This document shows, piece by piece, positions 55,592 to 64,000 of a stretch of 64,000 nt of DNA. The notes under the pieces are model-generated. The model was not told the origin of the DNA and made no database searches. It worked only from the letters and a program-made list of their open reading frames with translations. The stretch is from Bifidobacterium asteroides (lineage in GTDB: Bacteria > Actinomycetota > Actinomycetes > Actinomycetales > Bifidobacteriaceae): contig NZ_QGLK01000005.1 in NCBI RefSeq assembly GCF_003202755.1, forward strand, positions 310,001-374,000, written 5' to 3'. The position numbers and the translations under genes are program-made. Every line of letters starts with the position of its first letter. The first letter of the stretch is position 1.

Positions 55592-56671
55592 ATGAGCAGG
55601 ACGGTCGAGGCCGCCGGAGCCATCCTCTACCGGTGGCGCACTAGCTTCCAGGGATGGATGAAATTCAGCGACGACGGCCGGGCAGCCCCAGGAGCCGACC
55701 CACGCTCCGACCTCGATGACCTGGAGCTCTGTTTGGTACATCGTCCCAAGTACGACGACTGGAGCTGGCCAAAGGGCAAGCTGGAAAACCGTGAGACCCA
55801 CATGCGGGCGGCCGTGCGCGAGGTGGGCGAGGAGACAGGCTGTCTTGTCCGGCTGGGGCCATACCTGGGAGATGCCGAATATCCCCTGAACAACGAGGGC
55901 CGACGCCGGGGCGGCAAGGGCGGCAGGCTCAAACATATCTGTTACTGGATGGCCACGCTGACCGACTCGGAACACGCCGCCGGTCAGAGCGCACTGCTGG
56001 GGCCCATCCACCGGCCAGATTCCAGGGAAGTCGACCAGATACGATGGGTCGGAGCCTCCGAAGCCCGCAAACTTTTGACCCACCCCAGCGACAGAACCAT
56101 ACTGGATGCCTTCGTGGATCGGGTGGAGCAGGGCGGCGTCCGGGCTCGTCAGTTGATCATCGTCCGCCACGGCAAGGCAGTGGCCCGAAAGGAGTGGACA
56201 GGTAAGGACGCGAATCGTCCTCTGACCCCCAGGGGTGCCGGCACCTCTTACGCCCTGGCTCGGGAGCTAGCCTGCTTCGCGCCCGACCGCCTCCTGTCCT
56301 CCCCCTGGATCCGCTGTGTGCAGACATTGCGACCCTACGCCGATGAGGTAGGCCTGCCCATGGAGATGGTAGCCTGCCTGACGGAGTCTTCCTACCACCG
56401 ACGCCCCGAACAGGCCCACAGCTGGCTGGACAGGCAGATGGCCGACCTGCTGACAGGCAACAGAACCATCATGATCTGCATGCATCGCCCGGTCCTGGGA
56501 GGTATCTTTGAAAAGCTACGCGGGCTGTGCTCCAGCGGATCGCTGTCCAAACGGCTGCCTGATGATTCTCCTTTCATGCCCACCGGCAACGCGGTCGTCC
56601 TCAGTTTGACCGGCGACCCCAACCATCCGACCATCATCGACATACAGAAGGTGACTCCCATTGTCTACTGA
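55592..56671 (+). CDS. MutT1-like NUDIX plus histidine-phosphatase fusion
   Basis: 359 residues in two domains. Residues 1 to about 180 are a NUDIX hydrolase with a full Nudix box, 'GKLENRETHMRAAVREVGEE' (about 68-90). From about 185 there is a SixA-like phosphoglycerate-mutase domain with 'IIVRHGKAVARKEW' (catalytic His) and 'SSPWIRCVQTLRPYA', 'MHRPVLGG'. The arrangement is that of mycobacterial MutT1, which degrades 8-oxo-GTP and dinucleoside polyphosphates. Start ATG at 55592; a longer frame to 55535 overlaps nothing useful and was rejected. The downstream gene starts within its last codons. Confidence 0.9.
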   Translation: MSRTVEAAGAILYRWRTSFQGWMKFSDDGRAAPGADPRSDLDDLELCLVHRPKYDDWSWPKGKLENRETHMRAAVREVGEETGCLVRLGPYLGDAEYPLNNEGRRRGGKGGRLKHICYWMATLTDSEHAAGQSALLGPIHRPDSREVDQIRWVGASEARKLLTHPSDRTILDAFVDRVEQGGVRARQLIIVRHGKAVARKEWTGKDANRPLTPRGAGTSYALARELACFAPDRLLSSPWIRCVQTLRPYADEVGLPMEMVACLTESSYHRRPEQAHSWLDRQMADLLTGNRTIMICMHRPVLGGIFEKLRGLCSSGSLSKRLPDDSPFMPTGNAVVLSLTGDPNHPTIIDIQKVTPIVY

Positions 56672-57380
56672 CAGCAACTCCAGAATCGGCTCATCCTCAA
56701 TCCGCTCCTCCCGTACGGGATTCGTGGCCTCTGGCACAGGAGCATCCCGGCCCTCACGCCCTGGCCAGCTGGATCCAGCCATCGCCGACCAGCTCTCCGG
56801 AGGTATGGATCCACAGCAGATCAGCGAGATGAGCCATGTATCAGCAGCCTCCCTGCTGGACCGGGTCCACCACAGTGCCGACCCCGCCATCGTCAAACGA
56901 GTCCTGACCCTGGTAGACCGCGAAGGCGTGGATATAGTGGCCGAGCTCTGGAGCGACAGTGACCCCGACTCTCTGCCGGGCATCCTTTGGCGGCTCTACA
57001 TGCTTCGCAGCTGGATGCGTAAGGACGCTGATGGAATAAGTCGTCTATGGCGGCTGGGCGAGCCCACCGACACTGCTGCATCAGCCATCGCCGGTGTCGA
57101 TCAGGCCCCGGAGGCCGACGACATCATCCGAACCGCCGATTCCATCCTCTCAGGAGCTTTCACCGGTGACTTCGCCATAGCTCTGGAACGGGCCGGAGCA
57201 TTCTGCGACGTTATCGCCCGCGGCATCAAGACCACCATCCGGGACGCCCAGAGCAGACAGCTGGACGGTCAGGAGGCCAAGGAGGTCGACGCGGCACAGC
57301 GCACCGCCAACTCCCTCAACCAGACGGCCCGAGACTTCATGAGAGGCGCTTCACTCTGGCGGCGGGGACGGCTGGAGTAG
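56661..57380 (+). CDS. Conserved protein of unknown function downstream of mutT1
   Basis: 239 residues. The TTG start at 56661, with AAGGTGA 7 nt before it, overlaps the mutT1 stop by 11 nt, so translation is probably coupled. The first 45 residues are Ser/Gly-rich and disordered. The remainder is helical with 'VKRVLTLVDREGVDIVAELW', 'GILWRLYMLRSWMRKDADGI' and 'TADSILSGAFTGDFAIALERAGAFCDVIARG'. No transmembrane segment, cysteine cluster or catalytic motif. I do not recognise the family. Its fixed position suggests a job connected to nucleotide sanitation or polyphosphate, but that is only context. Confidence 0.75.
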   Translation: MSTDSNSRIGSSSIRSSRTGFVASGTGASRPSRPGQLDPAIADQLSGGMDPQQISEMSHVSAASLLDRVHHSADPAIVKRVLTLVDREGVDIVAELWSDSDPDSLPGILWRLYMLRSWMRKDADGISRLWRLGEPTDTAASAIAGVDQAPEADDIIRTADSILSGAFTGDFAIALERAGAFCDVIARGIKTTIRDAQSRQLDGQEAKEVDAAQRTANSLNQTARDFMRGASLWRRGRLE

Positions 57381-57497
57381 GATCCGCCACCCTTTCAAGC
57401 CGGAAGCGTAAGCGCGTCGTGAGCACAGATCAGACCCCGGCATGCCCTACAATGGGGACTGCGTCGGACCATGGCTAAGCCCCGGGCTCCGTTTGTT

Positions 57498-57530
57498 GCC
57501 GCTGCGAGCGGCGTTTGCGCCGACAGGCGC
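57498..57530 (+). other. Twin hairpins in the leader of upp
   Basis: GCCGCT/AGCGGC with a 3-nt loop (57498-57512) is followed by GCGCC/GGCGC with a GACA loop (57517-57530), 98 bp before the upp start. No T-run follows. The rest of the 248-bp gap shows nothing I can name. Confidence 0.3.
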
Positions 57531-57628
57531 TTGCATGGTTCGGCGTTTTCATTTCCACTCCCAAATCGAAGGCAGCATGGCTTGCCGGGCGCTACCAGAA
57601 GCCGACCCGCTGAGCTACGCTGAGAGGT

Positions 57629-58267
57629 ATGGAACTTCACGTACTGGAACACCCGCTGATCGAGCACAAGCTGACCGTACTGCGGGACAAAAACACCCCT
57701 TCCAACACCTTCCGTGAGCTGATCAGCGAACTGGTCATGCTTGAGGCTTACGAGGCCACCCGCAATCTGGACATCGAGGATCACCCCATCGAGACCCCGG
57801 TCGCACCCATGGTGGGCAAGAAGCTCTGCTCCCCCCGCCCCATGGTGGTTCCCATCCTGCGCGCCGGACTGGGCATGCTTGACGGCATGACCCGGCTGCT
57901 GCCCACCGCCGAGGTCGGATTCCTCGGTCTCAAGCGCGACGAGAACACTCTGGACATCATCACCTACGCCAACCGTCTGCCAGAGGACCTCTCCGGACGT
58001 CAGTGCTTCCTGCTGGATCCCATGCTGGCCACCGGCGGCACCCTGATCGCCGCCACCAATTACCTTGCCGAGCGCGGCGCCAAGGACGTGACCTCCATCA
58101 ACATTCTGGCCGCTCCCGAGGGCCTGAACCGCCTCAAGGAGGAGATGGACCCCTCCATCAACCTCAAGGTGGTGGTCTGCGCAGTCGATCAGAAGCTGAA
58201 CGAGCACGCCTACATCGTGCCTGGCCTGGGCGATGCCGGCGACCGCCTTTACGGCGTCATCGACTGA
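57629..58267 (+). CDS. upp: Uracil phosphoribosyltransferase
   Basis: 212 residues, the usual length. Salvages uracil to UMP using PRPP. '[28 protein letters not shown]' (split) at the N-terminus, '[13 protein letters not shown]' (about 75-87), the PRPP loop '[15 protein letters not shown]' (about 129-143) and the uracil-binding end '[15 protein letters not shown]'. GAGAGG lies immediately before the ATG, an unusually short spacing. It ends at the terminator at 58308 and stands alone. Confidence 0.96.
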   Translation: MELHVLEHPLIEHKLTVLRDKNTPSNTFRELISELVMLEAYEATRNLDIEDHPIETPVAPMVGKKLCSPRPMVVPILRAGLGMLDGMTRLLPTAEVGFLGLKRDENTLDIITYANRLPEDLSGRQCFLLDPMLATGGTLIAATNYLAERGAKDVTSINILAAPEGLNRLKEEMDPSINLKVVVCAVDQKLNEHAYIVPGLGDAGDRLYGVID

Positions 58268-58307
58268 GCCAATAAATTGACAGGGGCACAGACCCCAAAT
58301 CTGTCGA

Positions 58308-58340
58308 GGATCCGAACTATGCGCAGTTCGGGTCCTTTTT
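58308..58340 (+). terminator. Rho-independent terminator of upp
   Basis: GGATCCGAACT pairs with AGTTCGGGTCC (one G-U) over a 6-nt loop and is followed by TTTTT. Confidence 0.88.
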
Positions 58341-58529
58341 CATTCGCCTTCTATGGCAGTCCCTGCTGATGGCACTTGGCAGAGTAGCCATTCCCCCCGC
58401 CAAGCGCTTAATCGCTGATCGCCACCCTGGTTCTTCCCTGGTCTGACCCTGAAAACACCCTGAAAGAGCTATCTCCCGGTGTTGCAATAAGAACAGCAGC
58501 AGCATTCAAGGGCGAGAAAGGAGCACACC

Positions 58530-60605
58530 ATGGAGGGCAATTCCCTTTCCCTAGGTAGATCAATCACAGGAGCCGGGACCTCAGGACCGATGGGTGGGGG
58601 CGGCTCGCAAACCGCAGGTCGGACCAAGGTACGCACTCCTGGCCTGGCCTCCCTGGTGCGATCCTTTCTGCATGAACATCGGTCCTCCTACACGGTCATG
58701 GTCCTGGCGGTCATGGCCGCTTCGGTCCTTACCAGCGCCTGGGTCCAGGTAGCCATTGCCGCTCGGAAGGGCGACGGAATGCCGGATACACGCGCGATGA
58801 ATTCCTACGACCGCGCTATGACCCTGTCCTTCCAAGACGGCGCTTCACAGATATCCATAGGGTACGCCTGCATATGCGGGTTCGTCTCCATCTTCCTGGT
58901 CATCACTTCTGTGGGGTTCCTGATCGAGCGCCGTCGTCGCGAGTATGCCATGATGCGGCTTTCAGGCGCCTCTCCCAGGACCGTGAGATTCATCTCCCTA
59001 CTGGAATTCATGATTCCGGTAGGTTTGGCCGCCCTCTTGGGCAGTTTGGCGGGATGCCTGCTGGTGCCCGCATTCGCCAAGTCCCTAATCAACTCAGGCT
59101 TTGAAGCGCTGGAAATGACCGCGCATCCCCACCCCACGGGAATTTTCTTCACTTTCGTAGGGATACTCCTGGCAGGCCTCTTGGGAACCTGGTTCGCTGC
59201 CAGGAGGATTACCGCGATCTCTCCCATCGAGGCCCTGCAGGACTCGGGAAATCGGTCAGGGACCAAGTCAATCGGTCCTCTTCGCCTGATAATCGCCCTG
59301 GCCGGCCTGGCTGGAGGACTGGCCATGGTCTATCATCGCTTCAAGGGCATGGACATTGAAATCCAGATCATGGCCTCGACCGGCTGTCTGCTCGTCATCA
59401 TCGGCGCCCTGGCCCCTGTCCTAGTTCCGGCCTGTGCCAACCTGATCGGCATCCCCTTCCAACTGGCCTTCCGAGGCGCCGGTCTCCTGGCGCGGCAAAG
59501 GGCGCGGAAGAAAACCCGGAGCTCCACCGCCGTAGCAGTGCCGATCATACTGATGCTGGTCATCGTAACCGGATTTATAGCCCTGGGACGATCCGGCTGG
59601 GCACAAGAAGCCATAAGCCGGTATAAGCCGATCGCTGCCGAAACCATGATCAACGCAGAGACCAATGATCCAAGAGACCTGGATCGCCGACTTCGGTCCA
59701 TTGCAGACATCGAATCCGCAGTCACCTATAGCGAGGGATCCTGGACAACTGCGGACAAGGAAGATAATGGCGGCAATGACGAACCTTCCGTCATGGCTAT
59801 GCACGTCAACAAAGCAGGCAAGAGCGTCAATACAATTAGCCCAATCTTCATCAAGGGCTCCGCTGCTGACCTGGGGCCGGGCAAGATCGCCGTTATTGCA
59901 AGTGGCCGCACCCAGGAGAAAAACCCTATTGGTCGCAAGCTGACTCTGATCGACAGGTACGACAAAGGCCATACGCTGACCACCACCGCCGTAGTCGATA
60001 TGACCCCGACAGGGCAGACGGGCGAATACCTGATGACGGATGCAGACCTGTCGCAACTGGCGCCCGACAACAGTGGATCGACCACCCTGGCCAGGACCGC
60101 CCCAGGAGTTCGGACAGGCAATCTGATCAGTCAACTCAATGCTTCATGGGACAGGAAGGGCATCAAGGCCTGCACCAAGAAGGAGTACATTCGTTCCAAC
60201 ATCCAAAGGTCACAGAAGGTGCAACGGGCCATGCCCCAGATAGCGAACGGGGCCATCGTCCTAACGGCCATATTCCTGATCCAGGCATGCGCCATCGCAG
60301 TCAATGAACGTCGCCAGGAGAATCGGAGAATGCAGGCTGCCGGTGTTTCACGTGGAACATTAGTCTGCTCCTCGATTTGGGAGTCAGTAATCGATGCCCT
60401 TTCGGCCATCCTTCTTTCAGCCCTGGCCATGGCGGGGGTGCTTGCCGTCATCTTCCACCAGTTGTCCGGCCAGATAGACATGAGCGTTGTGCCTCTCCCC
60501 TACGGCTACTTCCTGACCATGGCACTCTGGGCGATAGGCCTGGCCGCTGCAGCCTCCGGGCTGTATAGCTGGTTCAGCTCTCGGGCAGATACGACTCGAA
60601 GATGA
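58530..60605 (+). CDS. FtsX-like ABC transporter permease
   Basis: 691 residues with two FtsX/MacB-type permease halves. A Gly-rich cytoplasmic N-terminus leads to helix 1 (about 55-77). The first FtsX domain has 'FLIERRRREYAMMRLSGASPRTV' and ends 'AISPIEALQDSG'. A large extracellular domain lies at about 365-545. The second FtsX domain has 'NERRQENRRMQAAGVSRGTLV'. Such permeases work with a MacB-like ATPase in lipoprotein, peptide or antibiotic export; none is adjacent in this window. AAAGGAG precedes the ATG. Its last 32 nt overlap the end of the convergent GDPD gene. Confidence 0.87.
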   Translation: MEGNSLSLGRSITGAGTSGPMGGGGSQTAGRTKVRTPGLASLVRSFLHEHRSSYTVMVLAVMAASVLTSAWVQVAIAARKGDGMPDTRAMNSYDRAMTLSFQDGASQISIGYACICGFVSIFLVITSVGFLIERRRREYAMMRLSGASPRTVRFISLLEFMIPVGLAALLGSLAGCLLVPAFAKSLINSGFEALEMTAHPHPTGIFFTFVGILLAGLLGTWFAARRITAISPIEALQDSGNRSGTKSIGPLRLIIALAGLAGGLAMVYHRFKGMDIEIQIMASTGCLLVIIGALAPVLVPACANLIGIPFQLAFRGAGLLARQRARKKTRSSTAVAVPIILMLVIVTGFIALGRSGWAQEAISRYKPIAAETMINAETNDPRDLDRRLRSIADIESAVTYSEGSWTTADKEDNGGNDEPSVMAMHVNKAGKSVNTISPIFIKGSAADLGPGKIAVIASGRTQEKNPIGRKLTLIDRYDKGHTLTTTAVVDMTPTGQTGEYLMTDADLSQLAPDNSGSTTLARTAPGVRTGNLISQLNASWDRKGIKACTKKEYIRSNIQRSQKVQRAMPQIANGAIVLTAIFLIQACAIAVNERRQENRRMQAAGVSRGTLVCSSIWESVIDALSAILLSALAMAGVLAVIFHQLSGQIDMSVVPLPYGYFLTMALWAIGLAAAASGLYSWFSSRADTTRR

Positions 60606-61659
60606 TCCCGTCGAAGTCCGGGCTGGCCGCCTTTTCCGCACGCTCGGAACGAACCGTCCAGGCGATGGGCGTTCCACCCAGGAACCGATAGAGACGCATG
60701 GGCAGCGAATGCCCACTGTGCCACTCGCAGGCCACAAAGTCCGGCCGCCCCAGCCAATTGAAGAGGAGGGACCCGGCCATCCAGCGCACAGCCGAGGAAC
60801 AGGTGTCCACCCGGCCGTGGTAAGGGGCGACCAGTTGTCCCCTAGTGACACCTGGGTGGTGAATCCGATACCAGGCAAGGGCCAGGACGTTGAATGATTC
60901 AATCACATAGGGGCCCTGGTACCTGGACAGGAGGGCATCGGTCCGATGCATAAGCTCCCGATCCAAGCCTCGGTCCATCTTGATCTCGACAACCAGGGGC
61001 ACCCGGCCATCCACCAGAGCGAGTATCTCGGACAGAAGAGGCACATGCTGCACCTCGGAATCGTTGAGGTCCCGGTCCTCGCCTTCTATTTCGGGACCGC
61101 CATCGTGGTCGGCAGAGCCAGAAATCCCTTCCACGGACTCAAGAGCCTGAGCAGGGCTTGGGCACAGGGGAATCCTCCGCAGCTGATCGTAGGTCAGGTC
61201 CGCTACTGCTCTATTGACGCCAGCCACCCGCCGCAGATCTCCATCGTGGATGACCACCACCTGGCCATCACGGCTGAGATGGACGTCCAACTCAATCCCG
61301 TAGCCGGCCCTACAGGCCGCTTCGAAGGCAGCCAGCGAATTTTCGGGCGCCACTACCCGACGCGGGTTGGCCGGAGCCGAGGCATGCCTGCCCAAGGATT
61401 TACCGGACGCAACCTTCAGGCAATCATGAATACGGTGCAGGTAGGCGGACTGGCCAGGATTGGGATTGGTCGTCTCCATCCCCGAGCCAGCATCATGCAG
61501 ACCCCTATGGGCATATGGATGCAGCGACAGGCCCACAGGCTTTCTTCGGCCCGCAACCACCGAAAGGCCAGGAGCCAGGGCCCAGCACCAGGCCCCCAAA
61601 AACCCGAATCCCAGACCCAGTGCGACCTTGCCGGCCAATCGTGCTTTGGACCCCATCAT
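60574..61659 (-). CDS. Glycerophosphodiester phosphodiesterase-family protein
   Basis: 361 residues. An N-terminal hydrophobic segment (about 8-36) may anchor it in the membrane. The GDPD barrel has 'YAHRGLHD' (catalytic His-Arg), 'APENSLAAFEAACRAGYGIELDVHLS' (split; Glu and Asp metal ligands), 'VVVIHDGDLRRVAG' (second His) and 'VEIKMDR'. A polar insertion of about 50 residues follows the first motif, and another acidic loop precedes 'VPLLSEIL'. It probably hydrolyses glycerophosphodiesters or lipid and teichoic-acid headgroups. It overlaps the 3' end of the convergent permease. Confidence 0.88.
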   Translation of the reverse strand: MMGSKARLAGKVALGLGFGFLGAWCWALAPGLSVVAGRRKPVGLSLHPYAHRGLHDAGSGMETTNPNPGQSAYLHRIHDCLKVASGKSLGRHASAPANPRRVVAPENSLAAFEAACRAGYGIELDVHLSRDGQVVVIHDGDLRRVAGVNRAVADLTYDQLRRIPLCPSPAQALESVEGISGSADHDGGPEIEGEDRDLNDSEVQHVPLLSEILALVDGRVPLVVEIKMDRGLDRELMHRTDALLSRYQGPYVIESFNVLALAWYRIHHPGVTRGQLVAPYHGRVDTCSSAVRWMAGSLLFNWLGRPDFVACEWHSGHSLPMRLYRFLGGTPIAWTVRSERAEKAASPDFDGIIFESYLPES

Positions 61660-61838
61660 CGCCTCCAGCCATCAGCTACTCCACTACCCACGCTAGCATC
61701 GCAGGAGGCCGGACGCGCTTTGCCGGCTTGACTTCAAGCTGCTTCAAGGCCCTATCCTTGAACAAGCAGATCAGAGAGGCACGCTCCCGCCTTTAGCCAA
61801 CTCCGTCGAGCAATCTGCCAAGAAAGAAGCGCAGTACC

Positions 61839-62699
61839 ATGCAGAATGATTTATCCGCCTCCGTCCCGTCCGTTAAGCTCAACAACGGCGTCCTCATGCC
61901 CATGGAAGGCTTCGGCGTCTACCAGATCGCCGACCTGGACGAGTGCCGCCGCTCGGTTCTGGATGCCTTGGAGACCGGGTACCGGGCCATCGACACGGCC
62001 CAGGCCTATGGAAACGAGCAGGCCGTCGGAGATGCCCTGGCCCAGAGCGGCCTCGACCGCGACCAGGTCTTCCTGACCACCAAGGTCTGGATCACCAACT
62101 ACGGATACGACAAGACCAAGGCCTCGGTCGAGGAGTCCATGAAGAAGCTGGGCACGGACCACCTGGACCTGGTCCTCCTCCACCAGCCCTTCAACGACTA
62201 CTACGCAGCCTGGCATGCCCTTGAGGACCTCTATGACCAGGGTGTCCTGCGGGCCATCGGCGTCTCGAACTTCTATGCCGACCGCTATGTGGACCTGGTC
62301 AAGTTCAACAGAATCGTCCCGGCCGTCAACCAGCTGGAGACCCACATCTTCCACCAGCGCCCCCAGGAACGCACCTACATGGACAAGTACGGCACCCGAA
62401 TCGAATCCTGGGGACCCTTCGCCGAGGGCCGCCAGGGCATGTTCACCAACCCGACCCTGACTGAGATCGGGCAGGCGCACGGCCGGACCGCAGCCCAGGT
62501 GGCCCTACGCTTCCTGGTCCAGGACGGGGTCATCGTCATCCCCAAGACCACCCACCGCGAGCGCATGCGCGAGAACCTCGACATCTGGGACTTCCGGCTC
62601 AGCGACCAGGAGATGGGCCGGCTGCGGGCCATGGACACCGGCAAATCCGCCTTCATGAACCACGAGGATCCTGAAACCGTGGAGGACTTCGCCGGCTGA
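61839..62699 (+). CDS. Aldo/keto reductase (2,5-diketo-D-gluconate reductase-like)
   Basis: 286 residues. NADPH-dependent TIM-barrel reductase. The tetrad is visible: Asp in 'YRAIDTAQAYGNE' (about residue 53) with Tyr of 'QAYGNE', Lys in 'TTKVWITNYG' (about 82) and His in 'LVLLHQPF' (about 112). The NADP pocket 'VIPKTTHRERMRENLDI' is near the C-terminus. It resembles the DkgA/YvgN group acting on small carbonyls. No neighbour suggests a specific substrate. Confidence 0.92.
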   Translation: MQNDLSASVPSVKLNNGVLMPMEGFGVYQIADLDECRRSVLDALETGYRAIDTAQAYGNEQAVGDALAQSGLDRDQVFLTTKVWITNYGYDKTKASVEESMKKLGTDHLDLVLLHQPFNDYYAAWHALEDLYDQGVLRAIGVSNFYADRYVDLVKFNRIVPAVNQLETHIFHQRPQERTYMDKYGTRIESWGPFAEGRQGMFTNPTLTEIGQAHGRTAAQVALRFLVQDGVIVIPKTTHRERMRENLDIWDFRLSDQEMGRLRAMDTGKSAFMNHEDPETVEDFAG

Positions 62700-62749
62700 T
62701 TCAGCATCAGACAGTATCTGTATCTGTCCAGTATGGGCGGGCTCTCAGC

Positions 62750-64000
62750 CTAGGCTTCGCCGTTGCGTCGCCGACGCTTGAGGGCCCGATGTTTGATCAG
62801 GATATCCAGGACTATCCAGACCGAAAGGATGAAGGCCACCACGTATCCCAGCATGCTGACCACCGGGATACCGAAGACCACCGGCTTGATGCGGGCGAAG
62901 TAGACGATTGAGGAGCCCACATAGAGGCCGACGACGATCAGGGCCATGGTCAGCCTGTTGACCATGTCGGACAGCTGCTGCAGGGGTTCCTCGGAGCCAA
63001 CCAGCTGCACATTGGCACGCAGCTGGCCACGGGTCAGCATCTTGGTTGCGGTCCGGGACTCAGCCAGGGCGCCCAAAAGCCCATGCAGGGCCAAGTCGCC
63101 TTGGACGCCCAGCTTCCGGGTCTCCTCCTTGAGGATGGATCCCGTGCCCTGGCTATAGGCGACATGATCGGTGATGATCTGCACGATGTTGGCCTCGGGC
63201 AGGAACTCGTCCAAGAGTCCTTCAAGGGTGACCAGGCACCGCGCCACCATGGTGACCGACCCCGGCACCTTGATGCCATGCCGGGCGGCCAGCTTCATAA
63301 CGGCATTGACATATTCGGCGATGTCCAGATCTGCCAGATCCAGCTTGCCGAACCGCTGGACGACCGCATCCAGATCAGCCAGAAGGTAGGGGTAGTCCTC
63401 GGCCCTGGCCTCTCCCGTACCGGCGAAGCGGAGCAGCCCCTGGGCCAGGGCCGGTGAATCCTCGCGGCCTACTGCAAAAATCATGTCCTTCAAGGCCGAT
63501 TTGGTCACCTTGTCCAGGCGGCCGACCATGCCAAGGTCTATCAGCACTATGCAGCCATCGCGGATGATGATGTTGCCGGGGTGCGGATCGGCGTGGAAGA
63601 AGCCCCGGTCCATGATCTGGGTGGCATAGTTGTCGACCAGCTTGGTGCCTATCTCCTTCAGGTCATAGCCCTGAGCCACCAGTTGGGCAGGCCGTGAGAG
63701 GGATATCCCGTCGATGTACTCCATCACCACCACATGCCTGGTGCACAGTTCGGGATAGGGCTTCGGGCAGTCGATGTAGGCGTATGAGTCGCAGAAATCC
63801 TTGAATTCAGCCAGATTGGCGGCCTCCTGCTGGAAGTCGACCTCGGACTGGAAGGTCTCCCAGAGCTCCTCGACAACCCCGCGGATGTCGATCACCTGGG
63901 TGCTGCGGACGAACCGGGAGGCCCACTTGACCATGCTGCGCAGAATGTCGATGTCCTGGGCCATGGTCTCTTGAATCCCTGGGCGTTGGACCTTGACAGC
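62750..64000 (-). CDS. UbiB/ABC1-family kinase-like protein (N-terminal part beyond the right edge)
   Basis: At least 416 residues; the frame is open to the window edge and continues with the 'VKVQRPGIQETM' motif that precedes the Met at 63964, so that Met is not the start. UbiB signatures are 'EVDFQQEAANL', 'VVVMEYIDGISL', 'FFHADPHPGNIII' (catalytic Asp and Asn) and 'VLIDLGMVGRL'. The C-terminus has two helices ('VVGLYVGSSIVYFARIKPVV', 'MLGYVVAFILSVWIVLDI') and a basic end. Members are atypical ATPases tied to isoprenoid-lipid metabolism; Bifidobacterium lacks respiratory quinones, so the role is open. Confidence 0.93.
   Translation of the reverse strand, partial: AVKVQRPGIQETMAQDIDILRSMVKWASRFVRSTQVIDIRGVVEELWETFQSEVDFQQEAANLAEFKDFCDSYAYIDCPKPYPELCTRHVVVMEYIDGISLSRPAQLVAQGYDLKEIGTKLVDNYATQIMDRGFFHADPHPGNIIIRDGCIVLIDLGMVGRLDKVTKSALKDMIFAVGREDSPALAQGLLRFAGTGEARAEDYPYLLADLDAVVQRFGKLDLADLDIAEYVNAVMKLAARHGIKVPGSVTMVARCLVTLEGLLDEFLPEANIVQIITDHVAYSQGTGSILKEETRKLGVQGDLALHGLLGALAESRTATKMLTRGQLRANVQLVGSEEPLQQLSDMVNRLTMALIVVGLYVGSSIVYFARIKPVVFGIPVVSMLGYVVAFILSVWIVLDILIKHRALKRRRRNGEA

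Overview
The window reads as chromosomal DNA from a high-GC Gram-positive bacterium, most likely a Bifidobacterium. Supporting signs are a short formate-tetrahydrofolate ligase, a C69 dipeptidase, an actinobacterial-type leuA and inositol-phosphate synthase, a ppk-mutT1 pair, a Tad pilus locus that includes a DUF4244 pilin, and an SRP RNA of the small actinobacterial type. Plant-glycan genes (GH78 rhamnosidase, GH51 arabinofuranosidase) would suit a gut or insect-gut lifestyle, but this is inference. No rRNA, CRISPR array, insertion sequence or integrase was seen.

Layout. 1-6.5 kb: a visibly AT-richer block with a GH78 alpha-L-rhamnosidase (cut by the left edge), two paralogous MFS transporters and a LacI regulator, with two matching palindromic operators in the divergent promoter region. 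It is followed by a 0.7-kb gene-free stretch, an Ltp-like surface protein and tRNA-Lys. 6.8-16.8 kb: housekeeping genes on the minus strand (fhs, pepD, a PEBP protein, and the overlapping topA-tmk-holB string, then a PAP2 phosphatase). 16.9-22.8 kb: three zinc-ribbon membrane proteins bracketed by two same-orientation copies of the SRP RNA gene. The right copy is intact; the left copy has lost its SRP54-binding tip. 22.9-29.1 kb: glf, a TetR/MFS/GH51 arabinoside module, and ino1. 29.3-34.5 kb: a class A penicillin-binding protein, leuA and a DUF5701-like protein.

34.5-41.8 kb holds the most striking system. A six-gene minus-strand cluster encodes a phosphotriesterase-family lactonase, a UlaD-like decarboxylase, a UlaE-like 3-epimerase, a PfkB kinase, an MFS permease and a UlaF/AraD-like 4-epimerase. 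It is divergent from a SorC/DeoR-type regulator, with a pair of near-identical palindromes between them. Together the genes make a complete candidate route from an unphosphorylated sugar-acid lactone, ascorbate-like, to D-xylulose 5-phosphate, which would feed the bifid shunt. It uses a permease and kinase instead of the PTS and a COG1735 lactonase instead of UlaG. The UlaD homologue carries two unusual active-site substitutions, so the real substrate may differ.

41.9-48.0 kb: asd, an aspartokinase split into separate catalytic and ACT genes, recR and dnaX. 48.1-52.7 kb: a Tad/Flp pilus operon. 53.3-57.4 kb: ppk, mutT1 and an unnamed conserved gene. 57.6-64 kb: upp, a large FtsX-type permease, a GDPD-family phosphodiesterase, an aldo/keto reductase and a UbiB-family kinase cut by the right edge. 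All functions are inferred from remembered family motifs; no database search was possible.
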